Source: Rhizobium ruizarguesonis
GTDB lineage: Bacteria; Pseudomonadota; Alphaproteobacteria; Rhizobiales; Rhizobiaceae
DNA: 64,000 nucleotides
Direction of reading: 5' to 3'
Assembly (NCBI RefSeq): GCF_012349115.1
Contig: NZ_PQIG01000072.1
Span: 41,221 to 105,220 of the forward strand
Positions 47,656 through 56,901 of the stretch are shown in pieces. Below the pieces are notes generated by a model. That model was not told the DNA's origin. It did not search any database and saw nothing but the letters and a program-made list of their open reading frames with translations. Numbering within the stretch: the stretch's first letter is position 1; each line of letters starts with the position of its first letter. The position numbers were made by a program, and so were the translations under genes.

Positions 47656-49149
47656 TCAATTAGAGGGGTCTAAAGCCGTCGGCATCGCCGGTTTGCCGCC
47701 AAACTCGGCGGCGTATAGCGAGCCAATCGCAGTCTCGATGTAATCATAGGAAAATGCGTCACTGGCTCGCACGCCAGTTTCTGCCAACCGCTTCTTTGGG
47801 CAATCGCCGATTTTGGAAGAAAGCAGAATGTCGATGCCGTCGAGTGCAACGATAGTGTGATCGAGAGTGGCCTTCTCGCCTAAACCACCGAGGCAATACT
47901 GCTCGACCTTGCGGTGTCCCACCAAGTTGATCCCCTTTCGTGAGACTGCATACTCTTGGAGTTCCCTTGCCTGACCGAAATGTTCGTTGATCCGGCCGCC
48001 ACCTTTAGTCGCCACGGCAACAGCAAGGGTTCCCGAAGAACCCAGTGACTGGACTGCTTTGTTCGCGTCCAATTTTGCTGACAGTTGATCCCCTCGCTCG
48101 TGCTGGACCAGCTTGCGATAGGCCTGGCGCTTGCTGGTGTCGAATTCGACTTTGGTGGAGATCTGGTCGAGGGCAAACTCTCGCTCGCGATCATCGCCCA
48201 GCAAACCGATGGCGTCGGCCCGGCATTGTTGGCAGTGGCGCATAAGCTTAACGTTGCCATCGAGACAATCTTGAAGTGCCTTCAGTTCGAACGGCTCCGG
48301 GCAACGCTGACCCGTAAGACCGTAATAAGTACCGTGCGAAGGCTTGGAAATCAGGGGCACCACATTGTGCATGAATGCGCCGCGGTCTCTGATCCATCGG
48401 TTAACTTCGACGAGGTGCGTGTCATTGACGCCTGGAATCATAACCGAATTGATTTTGGTGAGGATGCCGCGCTTGGTCAGCAATTCCAAACCCAACATTT
48501 GGCGCTCGTGAAGGATCCTGGCAGCTTCTATGCCAGTGTATCGACGATGTCCGTGAATTATCCATGGATAGATCTTCGCCCCTACCTCCGGATCCACCAT
48601 GTTGATAGTGATCGTCACGTGATCGATATTCATGTCAGCTAGCTCATCGACATGATCCGGAAGCGCCAATCCATTGGTGGAGATGCATAGTTTGATGTCA
48701 GGTATTTCTCTCGCAACTCCTTCAAACGTCGCTACGGTCTTCCTCCAGTCGTAACAAGCGTCGCCCGGTCCGGCAACGCCGATTACGGAAAGCTCGGGCA
48801 CTTTGCTGGCGACGGCAAGCACCTTGCGTAGTGCCTGGTCGGGAGTTAGCTTTACCGATGCGACCCCGGGACGGCTTTCGTTGGTGCAATCATATTTGCG
48901 ATTGCAGTAGTTGCACTGGATGTTGCACGCAGGTGCGACCGCGACATGCATGCGCGCGAAATAGTGATGGGCTTGCTCTGAAAAGCAGGGATGATCTTTA
49001 ATTCTCTCCCAGATCCGCGCATCTTTGTCATCCGTCACCGGAAGGCCACAGGACGAAGATACGCGGCCACCGGGCATAGCGGGAGCCATCGGCGTCCGGT
49101 GGGAGGGGGCACTGCTGGTCGTCCCGACCTTTATTTCCGGTTCCCACAT
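47656..49149 (-). CDS. nifB: NifB, FeMo-cofactor radical SAM enzyme
   Basis: A 497-residue protein. The radical-SAM cluster motif CNIQCNYC (C75, C79, C82) is followed by NRKYDC. The C-terminal third is a NifX-like domain (VAVATKGGGRINEHFGQA) joined in the same chain, as usual in rhizobia. NifB makes the NifB-co precursor of the nitrogenase cofactor. A NifA-type upstream element lies at 49280-49295, so nifB has its own NifA-dependent promoter besides possible read-through from nifA. Confidence 0.96.
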   Translation of the reverse strand: MWEPEIKVGTTSSAPSHRTPMAPAMPGGRVSSSCGLPVTDDKDARIWERIKDHPCFSEQAHHYFARMHVAVAPACNIQCNYCNRKYDCTNESRPGVASVKLTPDQALRKVLAVASKVPELSVIGVAGPGDACYDWRKTVATFEGVAREIPDIKLCISTNGLALPDHVDELADMNIDHVTITINMVDPEVGAKIYPWIIHGHRRYTGIEAARILHERQMLGLELLTKRGILTKINSVMIPGVNDTHLVEVNRWIRDRGAFMHNVVPLISKPSHGTYYGLTGQRCPEPFELKALQDCLDGNVKLMRHCQQCRADAIGLLGDDREREFALDQISTKVEFDTSKRQAYRKLVQHERGDQLSAKLDANKAVQSLGSSGTLAVAVATKGGGRINEHFGQARELQEYAVSRKGINLVGHRKVEQYCLGGLGEKATLDHTIVALDGIDILLSSKIGDCPKKRLAETGVRASDAFSYDYIETAIGSLYAAEFGGKPAMPTALDPSN

Positions 49150-49279
49150 CGCACTGTTCCACTGTTGAGGAAAGGTTACAACTCCAAAAGCAAGAGAGAT
49201 TCCGGTCGACGCGACATTGTTGTTTCAGCGCTTATGTCGCCTTTACCGCCCTTTTTCCCGCTTGCTGCCGGAGATGTTT

Positions 49280-49295
49280 TGTAGAAATCAAGACA
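49280..49295 (-). promoter_or_regulatory. NifA upstream activator site ahead of nifB
   Basis: TGT-N10-ACA, the NifA-binding palindrome, lies in the nifA-nifB gap about 130 bp before nifB. A sigma-54 -24/-12 element downstream of it is only weakly matched (GGCGACATAAGCGC spacing), so I do not fix it. Confidence 0.7.
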
Positions 49296-49362
49296 GGATC
49301 GCGCCCGAAGTCGTTAGGGCGACTCAACCAAAGCTTACGACGTTCTTCATATCGTTCTCCGC

Positions 49363-50946
49363 TTAGTCTTTCTTCACATCGATACGATGCCGGCGTAGCG
49401 CATAGCCGACCTGCCGCGGCGTCTTACCCAGGATACGAGCCGCTTTGGCCTGTACCCAACCAGCCCTCTCCATTGCCTTGATCAGCCGATCACGCTCAGT
49501 GAGGCCCGCTGCCTCGATTGTGGCTGCGGCACCGCTGGGAGTGCCTGCGCGGGCGCCCAGTCCACCCGACACTGTATCTCGCGGGTTGAGACCATGCATC
49601 GCGTCGTTGCCAATACCGTCACCGTCGGCTTTCCGGAGGAGCGCCGAAGAACACTGGTCTTGCTGACAGGCAAAATCCGATGAAGTGATGGTATTTGAAC
49701 TGGCGAGAGTGGCGGTCCTTTGAACGCAGTTGTCCAGCTCGCGAACATTGCCGGGGAAGGCGCATTTCGACAAAATGTCTATTGCCGACGGCCCGAAGTC
49801 GCAATTTCGATCATTTGCCTTGTTGAATTGATCGAGGAACACTTGCGCTAGAAGCGAAATGTCTCCGTCGCGCTGCCGAAGTGGCGGCAAAATGATCGGC
49901 ACCACATTGATCCGGTAATAGAGGTCGGCTCTGAACTCCCCTCGAAGGACGGCCACTTCAAGGTTTTTGTTGGTAGCGCATATAACTCGAACGTCTACTT
50001 TCAATGTCTTCGTTCCGCCGAGACGTTCGAATTCGCCTTCCTGTAACACGCGCAATAACTTCGCCTGGAATTGTGGTGATACATCGCCAATTTCATCAAG
50101 CAATAGCGTTCCGCCATTGGCCAGCTCGAAACGTCCAGCTCGTTGAAGGAGAGCGCCAGTGAAAGCCCCCTTCTCATGGCCAAACAATTCGGATTCCAGA
50201 ACGGTTTCCGACAGCGCGGCGCAATTCAACTTAATAAACGCCTTGCTTTTCCGTATCGATAACGCGTGTATTGCTCTTGCAAAGCATTCCTTGCCAGTGC
50301 CGCTCTCTCCTCTCAAGAGCACCGCGGAGTTCGTCGCGGCCACGATCTTGGTGGTGGCTAATACCCTCTTGAGCGCGGGGCTCTCCCCGACGATCCAGTC
50401 GATTTTATCGAGTTGGGCGGGATGAGGCTTCGGCTTGATTTTCGGAATCTGTCCCGCTTGTTGTTCCTCGGCGACTGAGCCGCCGTCGCTGCACAATTCG
50501 CGATCGCGCTGGCAGGTTAAGCCGATCAGGACGGCAATCATTGCCAGAAGGCTTTCGTCCTGAGCTCCGCTTTTCTGCGCGAAATCAATCCACAACGCGC
50601 CGATTGCTTTCCGGTTTACTTTAACGGGGAGAACGACAGAATTTTTCCCAAAGTGCTTCTCACCGCTAGCGATGACACGATTTATTGCGTCCGCCTGTTC
50701 AATCGTCAGAGAACGTGAGCGAACGTCGTCCCCAATGGGAGCCCGTACGTTTATCCAAGGCTCTCCTCCGGAGCCGTGAATCACGATTCCGCCGTCGCGC
50801 AATCGCAGATGCTCGACGAGGGCGTTCATGGCAGCCTTCAGCAAGTTGTCTAGAGGAAAAGAAGAGATAAGCTCTTTGGAGATGTCGTAGAGAATATGGA
50901 GCCGCGCCTCTGGTTTAATCATGCCTACAAACAGGGGAGGGTGCAC
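49363..50946 (-). CDS. nifA: NifA, oxygen-sensitive sigma-54 activator
   Basis: A 527-residue activator: GAF domain (about 15-160), AAA+ domain with Walker A GESGTGKE and the sigma-54-contact loop GAFTGA, and a C-terminal Fis-type helix-turn-helix (AKAARILGKTPRQVGYALRR). The inter-domain cysteine motif C-X11-C-X19-C-X4-C is exact (from CAFPGNVRELDNC to CQQDQC) and marks direct oxygen sensitivity, as in other rhizobial NifA. It activates nif and fix operons. It is downstream of fixX by 171 bp and probably read from fixABCX, giving positive feedback. Confidence 0.97.
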   Translation of the reverse strand: MHPPLFVGMIKPEARLHILYDISKELISSFPLDNLLKAAMNALVEHLRLRDGGIVIHGSGGEPWINVRAPIGDDVRSRSLTIEQADAINRVIASGEKHFGKNSVVLPVKVNRKAIGALWIDFAQKSGAQDESLLAMIAVLIGLTCQRDRELCSDGGSVAEEQQAGQIPKIKPKPHPAQLDKIDWIVGESPALKRVLATTKIVAATNSAVLLRGESGTGKECFARAIHALSIRKSKAFIKLNCAALSETVLESELFGHEKGAFTGALLQRAGRFELANGGTLLLDEIGDVSPQFQAKLLRVLQEGEFERLGGTKTLKVDVRVICATNKNLEVAVLRGEFRADLYYRINVVPIILPPLRQRDGDISLLAQVFLDQFNKANDRNCDFGPSAIDILSKCAFPGNVRELDNCVQRTATLASSNTITSSDFACQQDQCSSALLRKADGDGIGNDAMHGLNPRDTVSGGLGARAGTPSGAAATIEAAGLTERDRLIKAMERAGWVQAKAARILGKTPRQVGYALRRHRIDVKKD

Positions 50947-51117
50947 TGCTTTTTACCCTGGTGCGCGAAATATGCTAACGCATATTCCTAGGTTAAAAAT
51001 ACGTGTTATCGACGGCGCAAAAATTAGCCTTTCGAAAGGTTGAGTGGATGCACATTCAATCGCCGCCGCTAATGCAGCTGCATCGATCGCTGCTATCCCG
51101 CCGGAGGTAGGGACTCC

Positions 51118-51414
51118 TCATCCGAATTTGAAGAGGACCCCGAACCCTCCCCGGGGATAATTCCACTTTATGTCGCCACTCGCTTCGCATAACACTCTGC
51201 ATGTGCCGCATTCCAAGCAGCCATCCGAAACAATCGCCACTTGACCAATTTCGTTCACCTCGTAGCATTTGGCCGGACAGATTTGCGTCAAGGCGAGCAG
51301 GCTTGGGCTTGGCGACCGATGCGGCCGCACCGTAATGTGTGGGCGTCCAGTATCGACGAGATATCGGTTTTGGTACAGCTTATCCTCAATGCGCTCAATG
51401 GTGGTCGCCTTCAT
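51118..51414 (-). CDS. fixX: FixX, ferredoxin-like protein
   Basis: A 98-residue ferredoxin-like protein. Cluster cysteines lie in CPAKCYEV and [11 protein letters not shown]. FixX accepts electrons from FixC in the electron-bifurcating FixABCX complex that reduces ferredoxin or flavodoxin for nitrogenase. It starts 12 bp after fixC and closes the operon. Confidence 0.94.
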   Translation of the reverse strand: MKATTIERIEDKLYQNRYLVDTGRPHITVRPHRSPSPSLLALTQICPAKCYEVNEIGQVAIVSDGCLECGTCRVLCEASGDIKWNYPRGGFGVLFKFG

Positions 51415-51426
51415 CGAATTTTCCTT

Positions 51427-52734
51427 TTAACGCCAAGATACGGCGGAGCGGACCGCGTCGCTAATCAACCCCCAACGGGATCGTGCGTTGATAAAGGAGG
51501 CAGCTGTGGCCTTCTCCCTGTTGATTTTAGGTGCACCGTCGACGCGCACAAAATTTTGCGCCGCCTGAGATATAAGCGTTGGATACGTCATGAAAAAATT
51601 GTGACTGTCGGTGTGGAGGAGGCTTGGAAGATCTTTGTGTTTGATCAGGTCTTTCATGACGAACGACTTGTCCAGTATGCCCTTATAGAGAGAGAGATTG
51701 CGTTTCGTCATCAGACCGCCACGGCTCTTTATCTGGAAGATCGCTTCACCCGCCATGAGGCCGGATGTCATCGCAAGGTTCGACCCCTCCCTATGCACGG
51801 CATTGTTTAGTTGCGCCGCGTCGCCCACGACGACCCACCCGTTGCCAAAGAGCTGGGGGATTGCCTTGAAGCCCCCCTCAGGAATAAGATGCGCGGCGTA
51901 TTCTTTGATCTCTGATCCGGCCAGTAATGGTCGGATCGAGGGATGATGCTTGAAGGCGTCAAGAAGGCGGTACGGATTTTCCATGCCTTCCGCTAAACCG
52001 GAGACGAGGCAGCCGATCCCCACCGAGATCGACTCCTTGTTGGTATAAAGGAAGCCCAGTCCGGCCATTCCGCGTGAGATCGTGCCGCCGGCTTCGATCA
52101 CACAGCCTTCGCTACCGTTGAGGCCGAAGCGCTCTGCGATGACCTCTTCCGGCATAAAATGCATTTCCTTGACAGCGAGTGCCACATTTTCTGGCTTCGG
52201 CATATCGCGCAAGCCGGCTCGTGTTCCAAGCAGTCCGTTCACGCCCTCAGCGAGGACGACTACGTCCGCGAGGATCACACCGCCCTCTCGGTCCGTGTAA
52301 ACGCCTATTACACTACCGCTCCGATCTCGAGCAAGTTTCGTCGCTGTCGTTTCACAAAGGACTGTGCCGCCCGCCTCGCGCACCTTGGATGAGAACCATT
52401 TGTCAAACTGGGCACGGATGATCGTATACCGGTTTGGCTTCAGTTCATTAAAGTCATCAGAGCGATAGTGCACGCCCGTGTGCGACGAGTCATCCATTAG
52501 CCAGAATCGTTGCTCGACCAGATGCCGTTCCAGGGGAGCGTCATCTCGGAAGTTTGGGATAATCGCCTCCAACATGTTCGCATATAATATAGCCCCCTGA
52601 ACATTCTTAGAGCCCGAATGTTCTCCGCGCTCCAGTTGCAGCACTTTTAGACCGCGACGAGCCATCGAATACGCTGCGGCGTTGCCGGACATACCGGCAC
52701 CAATGACGATCGCGTCGAACTTACTCTTGGTCAT
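51427..52734 (-). CDS. fixC: FixC, electron-transfer flavoprotein dehydrogenase
   Basis: A 435-residue FAD protein related to ETF-ubiquinone oxidoreductase. The dinucleotide-binding motif is [19 protein letters not shown] at the N-terminus; the second FAD motif contains [24 protein letters not shown]. It passes electrons to FixX and quinone. It overlaps fixB by 14 bp. Confidence 0.96.
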   Translation of the reverse strand: MTKSKFDAIVIGAGMSGNAAAYSMARRGLKVLQLERGEHSGSKNVQGAILYANMLEAIIPNFRDDAPLERHLVEQRFWLMDDSSHTGVHYRSDDFNELKPNRYTIIRAQFDKWFSSKVREAGGTVLCETTATKLARDRSGSVIGVYTDREGGVILADVVVLAEGVNGLLGTRAGLRDMPKPENVALAVKEMHFMPEEVIAERFGLNGSEGCVIEAGGTISRGMAGLGFLYTNKESISVGIGCLVSGLAEGMENPYRLLDAFKHHPSIRPLLAGSEIKEYAAHLIPEGGFKAIPQLFGNGWVVVGDAAQLNNAVHREGSNLAMTSGLMAGEAIFQIKSRGGLMTKRNLSLYKGILDKSFVMKDLIKHKDLPSLLHTDSHNFFMTYPTLISQAAQNFVRVDGAPKINREKATAASFINARSRWGLISDAVRSAVSWR

Positions 52735-53857
52735 CTAGCCTTCCTCGATCCATACCCTTGATAGAGTTGTGCGGTGGCATTCGCCTGGCGAAAGCTTCTG
52801 TCAACGCCGGCAAGAACTCCAGCGCGCAAGCGACAACGCCGATGTGGGCGAAGTCAAAGATCGGAGCGTTCTGGTCGAGGTTGATAGCGACAATCAGATC
52901 GGCTCCTTCGACGCCAACGCGATGCTGGACCGCGCCAGATATTCCCGCCGCGATGTAGAGCTTAGGTCTAATGGTATGGCCGGACTGACCAATTTGTCGA
53001 TCAGCAGGCATCCAGCCTTTTTGGACCAGTGGCCGCGAGCACCCGACTCCCCCGCCGATCGTCGTTGCAAGGTTTCTCAAGTGCTGCAGGTTTCCTGCAG
53101 CGCCGAGGCCGAGTCCGCCCCCAACCACGATGTCGGAGTTGGCCAGATTGGATTGCTCAGAACCGTCGTTGCAGAGGAATGCGAGGACTTTGGTGACGAT
53201 CGCTTCCTCGACCATTGTGAGTTCGTGCTGGATAACGCGCCCAATTGGCTTATCCGCACGTTGCGGCGTCGCCATGACCCTGGACCGCACCGTTGCCATT
53301 TGTGGCCGGCTGTTCAGCGTGTAGATCGTGCACAACAAGGACCCGCCGAAAGTTGGCCGCGTCGCTGCGAGTGAACCATCTCCATCAACATCCAGCTCGG
53401 TGCAATCAGCCGTAAGCCCCGTTTGTAAGGTCGTTGCTACAGCACCGGCGAGGTCGCGGCCGAGCGTGGTCGCGCCGAGAAGGAGAATTTCTGGTTTGTG
53501 AGTAGTGACCAGATCCGTCAAAGCCTTGGTGAAGGGTTCGTTTCGATAGTTTGCGAGGAGGGGCGACTCTACCAGATAGGCGATATCGGCTCCGTAAGCG
53601 AAGGCCTCTTCGATCGCCGGCTTGGTCCCCACGCCTTCAGACGAACCGAGGATTACCCCGGCCAGTTGGACGCCCAGCTTATCGGCTAGTCTGCGGCCTT
53701 CGCCGAGGAGTTCAATCGATACGGGATGAACCTTGCCGCGCTCAAGTTCCATGAAGACCCAGACGTGCCGGTGATCTTCGAAACACTTAAGCAGCTTTTT
53801 CCCTGAGCTGGCGCGGCCGACCGCGTTTGCCGGCGTTTCATTTTTTCTAGCGACCAA
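52721..53857 (-). CDS. fixB: FixB, electron-transfer flavoprotein alpha subunit
   Basis: A 378-residue ETF alpha-type protein. The C-terminal FAD-binding signature is [35 protein letters not shown]. The N-terminal domain is a nucleotide-binding fold. It pairs with FixA to bifurcate electrons from NADH. It begins 17 bp after the fixA stop and overlaps fixC. Confidence 0.96.
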   Translation of the reverse strand: MVARKNETPANAVGRASSGKKLLKCFEDHRHVWVFMELERGKVHPVSIELLGEGRRLADKLGVQLAGVILGSSEGVGTKPAIEEAFAYGADIAYLVESPLLANYRNEPFTKALTDLVTTHKPEILLLGATTLGRDLAGAVATTLQTGLTADCTELDVDGDGSLAATRPTFGGSLLCTIYTLNSRPQMATVRSRVMATPQRADKPIGRVIQHELTMVEEAIVTKVLAFLCNDGSEQSNLANSDIVVGGGLGLGAAGNLQHLRNLATTIGGGVGCSRPLVQKGWMPADRQIGQSGHTIRPKLYIAAGISGAVQHRVGVEGADLIVAINLDQNAPIFDFAHIGVVACALEFLPALTEAFARRMPPHNSIKGMDRGRLDDQE

Positions 53858-53874
53858 AATCTACTCCTCGCTGC

Positions 53875-54726
53875 TCACCGATTGCCATGGGACGTGAGCT
53901 TGCGTTCCAAAACAGGCTCGCGGGCAAAAACTGCAGCGACCGTGTCCGCGGCGACCTCGGCCAACGTTTTGTCGTTAATGTCCATTTGCATAGCTTTTTC
54001 GGCGCGAGGACCAGGAGCGAATACTCGCTTCACGACCGTCGGCGATCCCCTTAGGCCGCATTTGGTCAACTCCCCAATGCCGGCGTCAGCGGCCCCCCAT
54101 TTAAGAACCGGGCTTCGCGCGGCACGGAAGGCGTCATCGAGAGAGCCCCGGCGGATTGCATTGACACCTTCCACGACGGTGATGAGACACGGCAACGTGC
54201 TCTTCAGCATCTGCGTGCCGCTCTCCGCGTGTCGTTCAACCATGAGCTCGCGCGAAGTGGGATCAATGGAGACAATCTTCGTTACGTAAGTCAGTTGCTG
54301 GAGGTTCAGCCTCTTTGCAATTCCGGGCCCGACCTGGGCCGTGTCGCCGTCAATTGTCTGCTTTCCGGTAAAGACGATATCTGGCGCCCCATAGCTCTCG
54401 CCAATCTTCGCTACTGCTTGAGAAAGAGCATACGAGGTCGCCAGCGTGTCAGATCCAGCAAAGTGGCGGTCGGTGAGAAGCACTGCGCGATCTGCGCCGT
54501 GGGTGAGGGCTTTGCGTAGCGCTTGCTCAGCCATGGGCGGCCCCATCGTGAGAACAGTCACCTCGCCCCCATAGCGGTTACGAACTTGTAGTGCCTCTTC
54601 GAGAGCAAACAGGTCGTAAGGGTTAATGATGGTCGGTACGCCTTGGCGCATGATCGTATTTGTCACCGGGTGGACGCGTATCTGCGCAGAGTCCGGCACC
54701 TGTTTGATACAGACTACAATGTGCAT
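53875..54726 (-). CDS. fixA: FixA, electron-transfer flavoprotein beta subunit
   Basis: A 283-residue ETF beta-type protein starting MHIVVCIKQVPDSAQIRVHP and containing the beta-subunit signature DIVFTGKQTIDGDTAQVGPG. It binds the bifurcating flavin with FixB. First gene of fixABCX. A sigma-54 promoter lies 53-68 bp upstream. A decayed second copy of the promoter and first codons lies 1.1 kb further upstream. Confidence 0.96.
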   Translation of the reverse strand: MHIVVCIKQVPDSAQIRVHPVTNTIMRQGVPTIINPYDLFALEEALQVRNRYGGEVTVLTMGPPMAEQALRKALTHGADRAVLLTDRHFAGSDTLATSYALSQAVAKIGESYGAPDIVFTGKQTIDGDTAQVGPGIAKRLNLQQLTYVTKIVSIDPTSRELMVERHAESGTQMLKSTLPCLITVVEGVNAIRRGSLDDAFRAARSPVLKWGAADAGIGELTKCGLRGSPTVVKRVFAPGPRAEKAMQMDINDKTLAEVAADTVAAVFAREPVLERKLTSHGNR

Positions 54727-54811
54727 AGTCGTTTAAGCTCCCAGTCGAATATGGGTTTTAGGGACCCGGCTAACTCTGAGCACTACTCGTGCCAATAAAG
54801 TTGCGCCGCAA
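54701..54811. repeat. Direct repeat copy A (fixA start and promoter)
   Basis: About 110 bp containing the fixA start codon and sigma-54 promoter. It is repeated with roughly 88 percent identity (by eye) at 55843-55953. Confidence 0.8.
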
Positions 54812-54902
54812 GAAGATGCTGTCCGGGTTCAGGTTGATGCCCTCCTCAATCGCCGAGAGCGCCGCCTTCCAATTCTTAATCTCAATCGCCGCCGAGACTC
54901 GA
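54770..54902 (-). pseudogene. Out-of-frame C-terminal tail of the FixW-like gene
   Basis: Directly after the stop of the redoxin gene another frame reads HDRVSAAIEIKNWKAALSAI followed by EEGINLNPDSIF, a clear tetratricopeptide-like helix pair. Joining it needs a one-base shift near 54900. It is most simply the original C-terminus of the redoxin protein, lost by a frameshift (or a sequencing error). Confidence 0.5.
54779..54794 (-). promoter_or_regulatory. Sigma-54 promoter of fixABCX
   Basis: On the minus strand TGGCAC-GAGTA-GTGCT matches the -24/-12 consensus TGGCAC-N5-TTGCT with one mismatch and the required GG-N10-GC spacing. The site is 53 bp before fixA and overlaps the end of the fixW region. 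Confidence 0.8.
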
Positions 54903-55448
54903 TCATGAAACAATCTGCGCAGCATAAGTTTCGCCTTCAGCAATCCGCTCCTCTTCGGCATTCTTTGCTTCCGCGCTGGCGCGCCAGTTGCCGTCAATCA
55001 CTTTTGGTAAAACGTCCTGGAGCATAACCAGATCACCGATAAAGGCGATGCTACCGTCTCGGTCGACAACGAACGTCTTTGGAACGTGGAACGACAAGCT
55101 GGCTTTGAGCCAATCCTCATCCATTTCGCCTGAGTGGTCGAATCCCATCCGGATGTTCGTATTCGGAAGCGATTTGGTTATGGACGCGTCCACCTGGGCT
55201 CGGGCGTCGTCAGCCGTTGCAGCTTCCTCACTTGCTGCGATCCCAATGAACTCAACTCTCATGTCGATGAATTTCTTGTGCAACTTCGCCAGGTCGGATA
55301 GCTCCGGCGCGCAATAACCGCAGGTAGTCGAAAAGAACTCAACGACGTATATCTTGCCGAGCTGGAAGTTGGAAAGCGGATCGCCGCGCAGCCAGTTCTG
55401 CACTTTGATAGGCGGGGCTGGAGAGCCGAGATTTAAACTAGAGGCCAT
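54903..55448 (-). CDS. fixW: FixW-like thioredoxin/redoxin-domain protein
   Basis: A 181-residue thioredoxin-fold protein of the AhpC/TlpA type. The active site is FFSTTCGYCAPE, with C-x-x-C. DRDGSIAFIGDL near the C-terminus is the usual thioredoxin cis-Pro/strand region, after FHVPKTFVV. No signal peptide, so cytoplasmic. FixW of R. leguminosarum is a thioredoxin-like protein encoded by the fix region, and the position upstream of fixA fits. The reading frame ends early, with a TPR-like continuation in another frame downstream. Symbol by synteny and fold. Confidence 0.65.
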   Translation of the reverse strand: MASSLNLGSPAPPIKVQNWLRGDPLSNFQLGKIYVVEFFSTTCGYCAPELSDLAKLHKKFIDMRVEFIGIAASEEAATADDARAQVDASITKSLPNTNIRMGFDHSGEMDEDWLKASLSFHVPKTFVVDRDGSIAFIGDLVMLQDVLPKVIDGNWRASAEAKNAEEERIAEGETYAAQIVS

Positions 55449-55682
55449 GTTTTATGCTCCACAGTATTTTATGGGCCGCTTCGTGCTCGAGGAATGAGCC
55501 CTTCCGGCCAAGTATCAGCTCGAGTTGCTCCGATTTCGAAGAGCGGCGCTCGTTCCATCGGTTGGACAACAAACGCTGGTGATCTCGTCTTCTGAAATGG
55601 CTTCTGCGGGTGCGTGACATTGCGAATTCTTTCTTCTGAGAGCGTGACGATAGTCACCGTCGTGACGGGAAGATGCCGAGGT
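55449..55682. other. Intergenic upstream of fixW
   Basis: A minus-strand frame (within 55469-55726) reads ERIRNVTHPQKPFQKTRSPA and could be a gene fragment, but I do not recognise it. Nothing else supported. Confidence 0.3.
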
Positions 55683-55868
55683 CTAATGCAGATGCAGCAC
55701 GAGGCCATTCCAGAGCTCCTCGCCATGTAAGTCGATTGCTGGAGGTTCGGCCTCCTTCCGATGCCGGTCAGACCGGGGCCGTGTCGCCGTCAATTGTCTG
55801 CGTCCCGACGAAGACGATACCAGGCGTCCGAAGCCCGGGACTTGTTTGATACAGACCACGATGTGCAT
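55683..55868 (-). pseudogene. Second, decayed fixA 5' copy
   Basis: The frame starts MHIVVCIKQVPG, identical to the first eleven residues of FixA. The following DNA corresponds, with frame breaks, to fixA codons about 117-147 (the CAATTGACGGCGACACGGCC block and the TCGATTGCTGGAGG-type segment are shared). An internal deletion of about 100 codons and loss of the rest make it non-functional. It is headed by a second copy of the fixA promoter. Confidence 0.75.
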
Positions 55869-55953
55869 AGTCGTTTAAGCTCCCAATCGGATTTGGGCTT
55901 TAGGGACCCGGCTTACTCTGAGCACTACTCGTGCCAATCAGGTTGCGCCGGTA
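55843..55953. repeat. Direct repeat copy B (decayed fixA start and promoter)
   Basis: Matches 54701-54811, including TTTAGGGACCCGGCT and the GAGCACTACTCGTGCCAAT promoter core. Unlike copy A it has a TGT-N10-ACA NifA site upstream. Confidence 0.8.
55921..55936 (-). promoter_or_regulatory. Second sigma-54 promoter (copy B)
   Basis: The same TGGCAC-GAGTA-GTGCT as the fixA promoter. It is oriented toward the fixA remnant and fixW. With the NifA site at 56000-56015 it may be the working NifA-dependent start for fixW and, by read-through, fixABCX. Confidence 0.65.
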
Positions 55954-55999
55954 AGCCTTCGAGATTGCACATGTTTCGTTGTCGCTATGCGGAGGGTTT

Positions 56000-56015
56000 T
56001 GTAGGGTTGCCGACA
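56000..56015 (-). promoter_or_regulatory. NifA upstream activator site
   Basis: TGT-AGGGTTGCCG-ACA, an exact TGT-N10-ACA. It lies about 64 bp upstream of the copy-B sigma-54 promoter, a normal NifA spacing. Confidence 0.65.
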
Positions 56016-56555
56016 TGTCGTGTCGCAATCCGCCCCGATCACCACCGCGAACGGATGGCGGTTCGATAGGCTTCAGGTCGGACAACTCCATGATAGCTGC
56101 GATACGAGCCGGCCCCGGGAGATAGCACGGGGACTGAAGTTCTGGTGCGGTGGGCGTGTATCGAGCTTCGGTTTACCGTTGATAATCTGACTAGCGACAC
56201 CCGTATGCGCGATCAGAAGCAGAGCGATCGAGAAAATAACGCTGCGGGCGCCTAGTGAGGTTGGACAAGCGTTTTAGCTGCTGTTGCGGCGCCACCAGAA
56301 TCATTGCCAGAAGCGTGGAGAAACCCTTGCTGGAAATATCAATCGAAGGCCGTTCACGAACGCTGCCGCAGCGCGTCGAGGTCTTGGCTTTTCCGCGCCT
56401 CAATCGTCGTATCAACGCCGTTCTGATCGGTTGGGCTACCGTATCCCCAAATGAACAAGCCGAAGCCACTTTATCTGACGCGACTTGCTGCATTGAGCCA
56501 GCGCCAGCTGTGGTCCTTCAGACGCATGAATAATTTGCGACACTGTCGTCACCTT
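56016..56555. other. Intergenic between divergent nif-type promoters
   Basis: About 540 bp between the two NifA sites. Several overlapping short frames exist on both strands but none has a recognised motif. Probably remnants of the rearrangement that duplicated fixA and truncated nifH. Confidence 0.4.
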
Positions 56556-56571
56556 TGTCAGATCGGCGACA
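56556..56571 (+). promoter_or_regulatory. NifA upstream activator site ahead of the nifH fragment
   Basis: TGT-CAGATCGGCG-ACA fits TGT-N10-ACA. It is about 87 bp before a -24-like TGGCAC, the normal arrangement of nifH promoters. Confidence 0.6.
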
Positions 56572-56657
56572 AAGGCTGCCTCCTCGTTCGCGCGCCTTTT
56601 CCGCCCACATAACTGGAATCGCAGCAAATTATTGTCCGTCATCTCAATCGGCCTGCT

Positions 56658-56673
56658 TGGCACGAATCTTGAG
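56658..56673 (+). promoter_or_regulatory. nifH-type sigma-54 promoter, -12 box degenerate
   Basis: TGGCAC-GAATC-TTGAG. The -24 half is perfect, but the -12 half has GA instead of the nearly invariant GC. It lies about 85 bp before the nifH-fragment ATG. Activity is doubtful without a test. Confidence 0.5.
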
Positions 56674-56757
56674 AGCTATTGCGAGGCAGCGGAACGGCCG
56701 CCGCATCCGCGTTGCGGGATAACCGCATTGCTTCGAACACATGAAGGAACTCTAAGC

Positions 56758-56901
56758 ATGGCAGCTCTGCGTCAGATCGCATTCTATGGAAAGGGCGGAA
56801 TTGGCAAGTCCACTACGTCCCAAAACACGCTAGCGGCCCTCGTGGACCATCACGTACCACGGATACCCATGATCATCCGAATTGGGGGATACGCCCAATG
56901 A
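56758..56901 (+). pseudogene. nifH 5' fragment overlapping the glutamate dehydrogenase start
   Basis: The frame begins [20 protein letters not shown], which is the start of rhizobial nitrogenase iron protein including the P-loop GKGGIGKST, and continues to about residue 30 (TLAALVD). It then turns into unrelated [17 protein letters not shown] and stops. The stop overlaps the next start as ATGA (56898-56901). About 250 residues of NifH are missing, so there is no nitrogenase function. The piece may act as a translated leader for the downstream gene. Confidence 0.85.
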
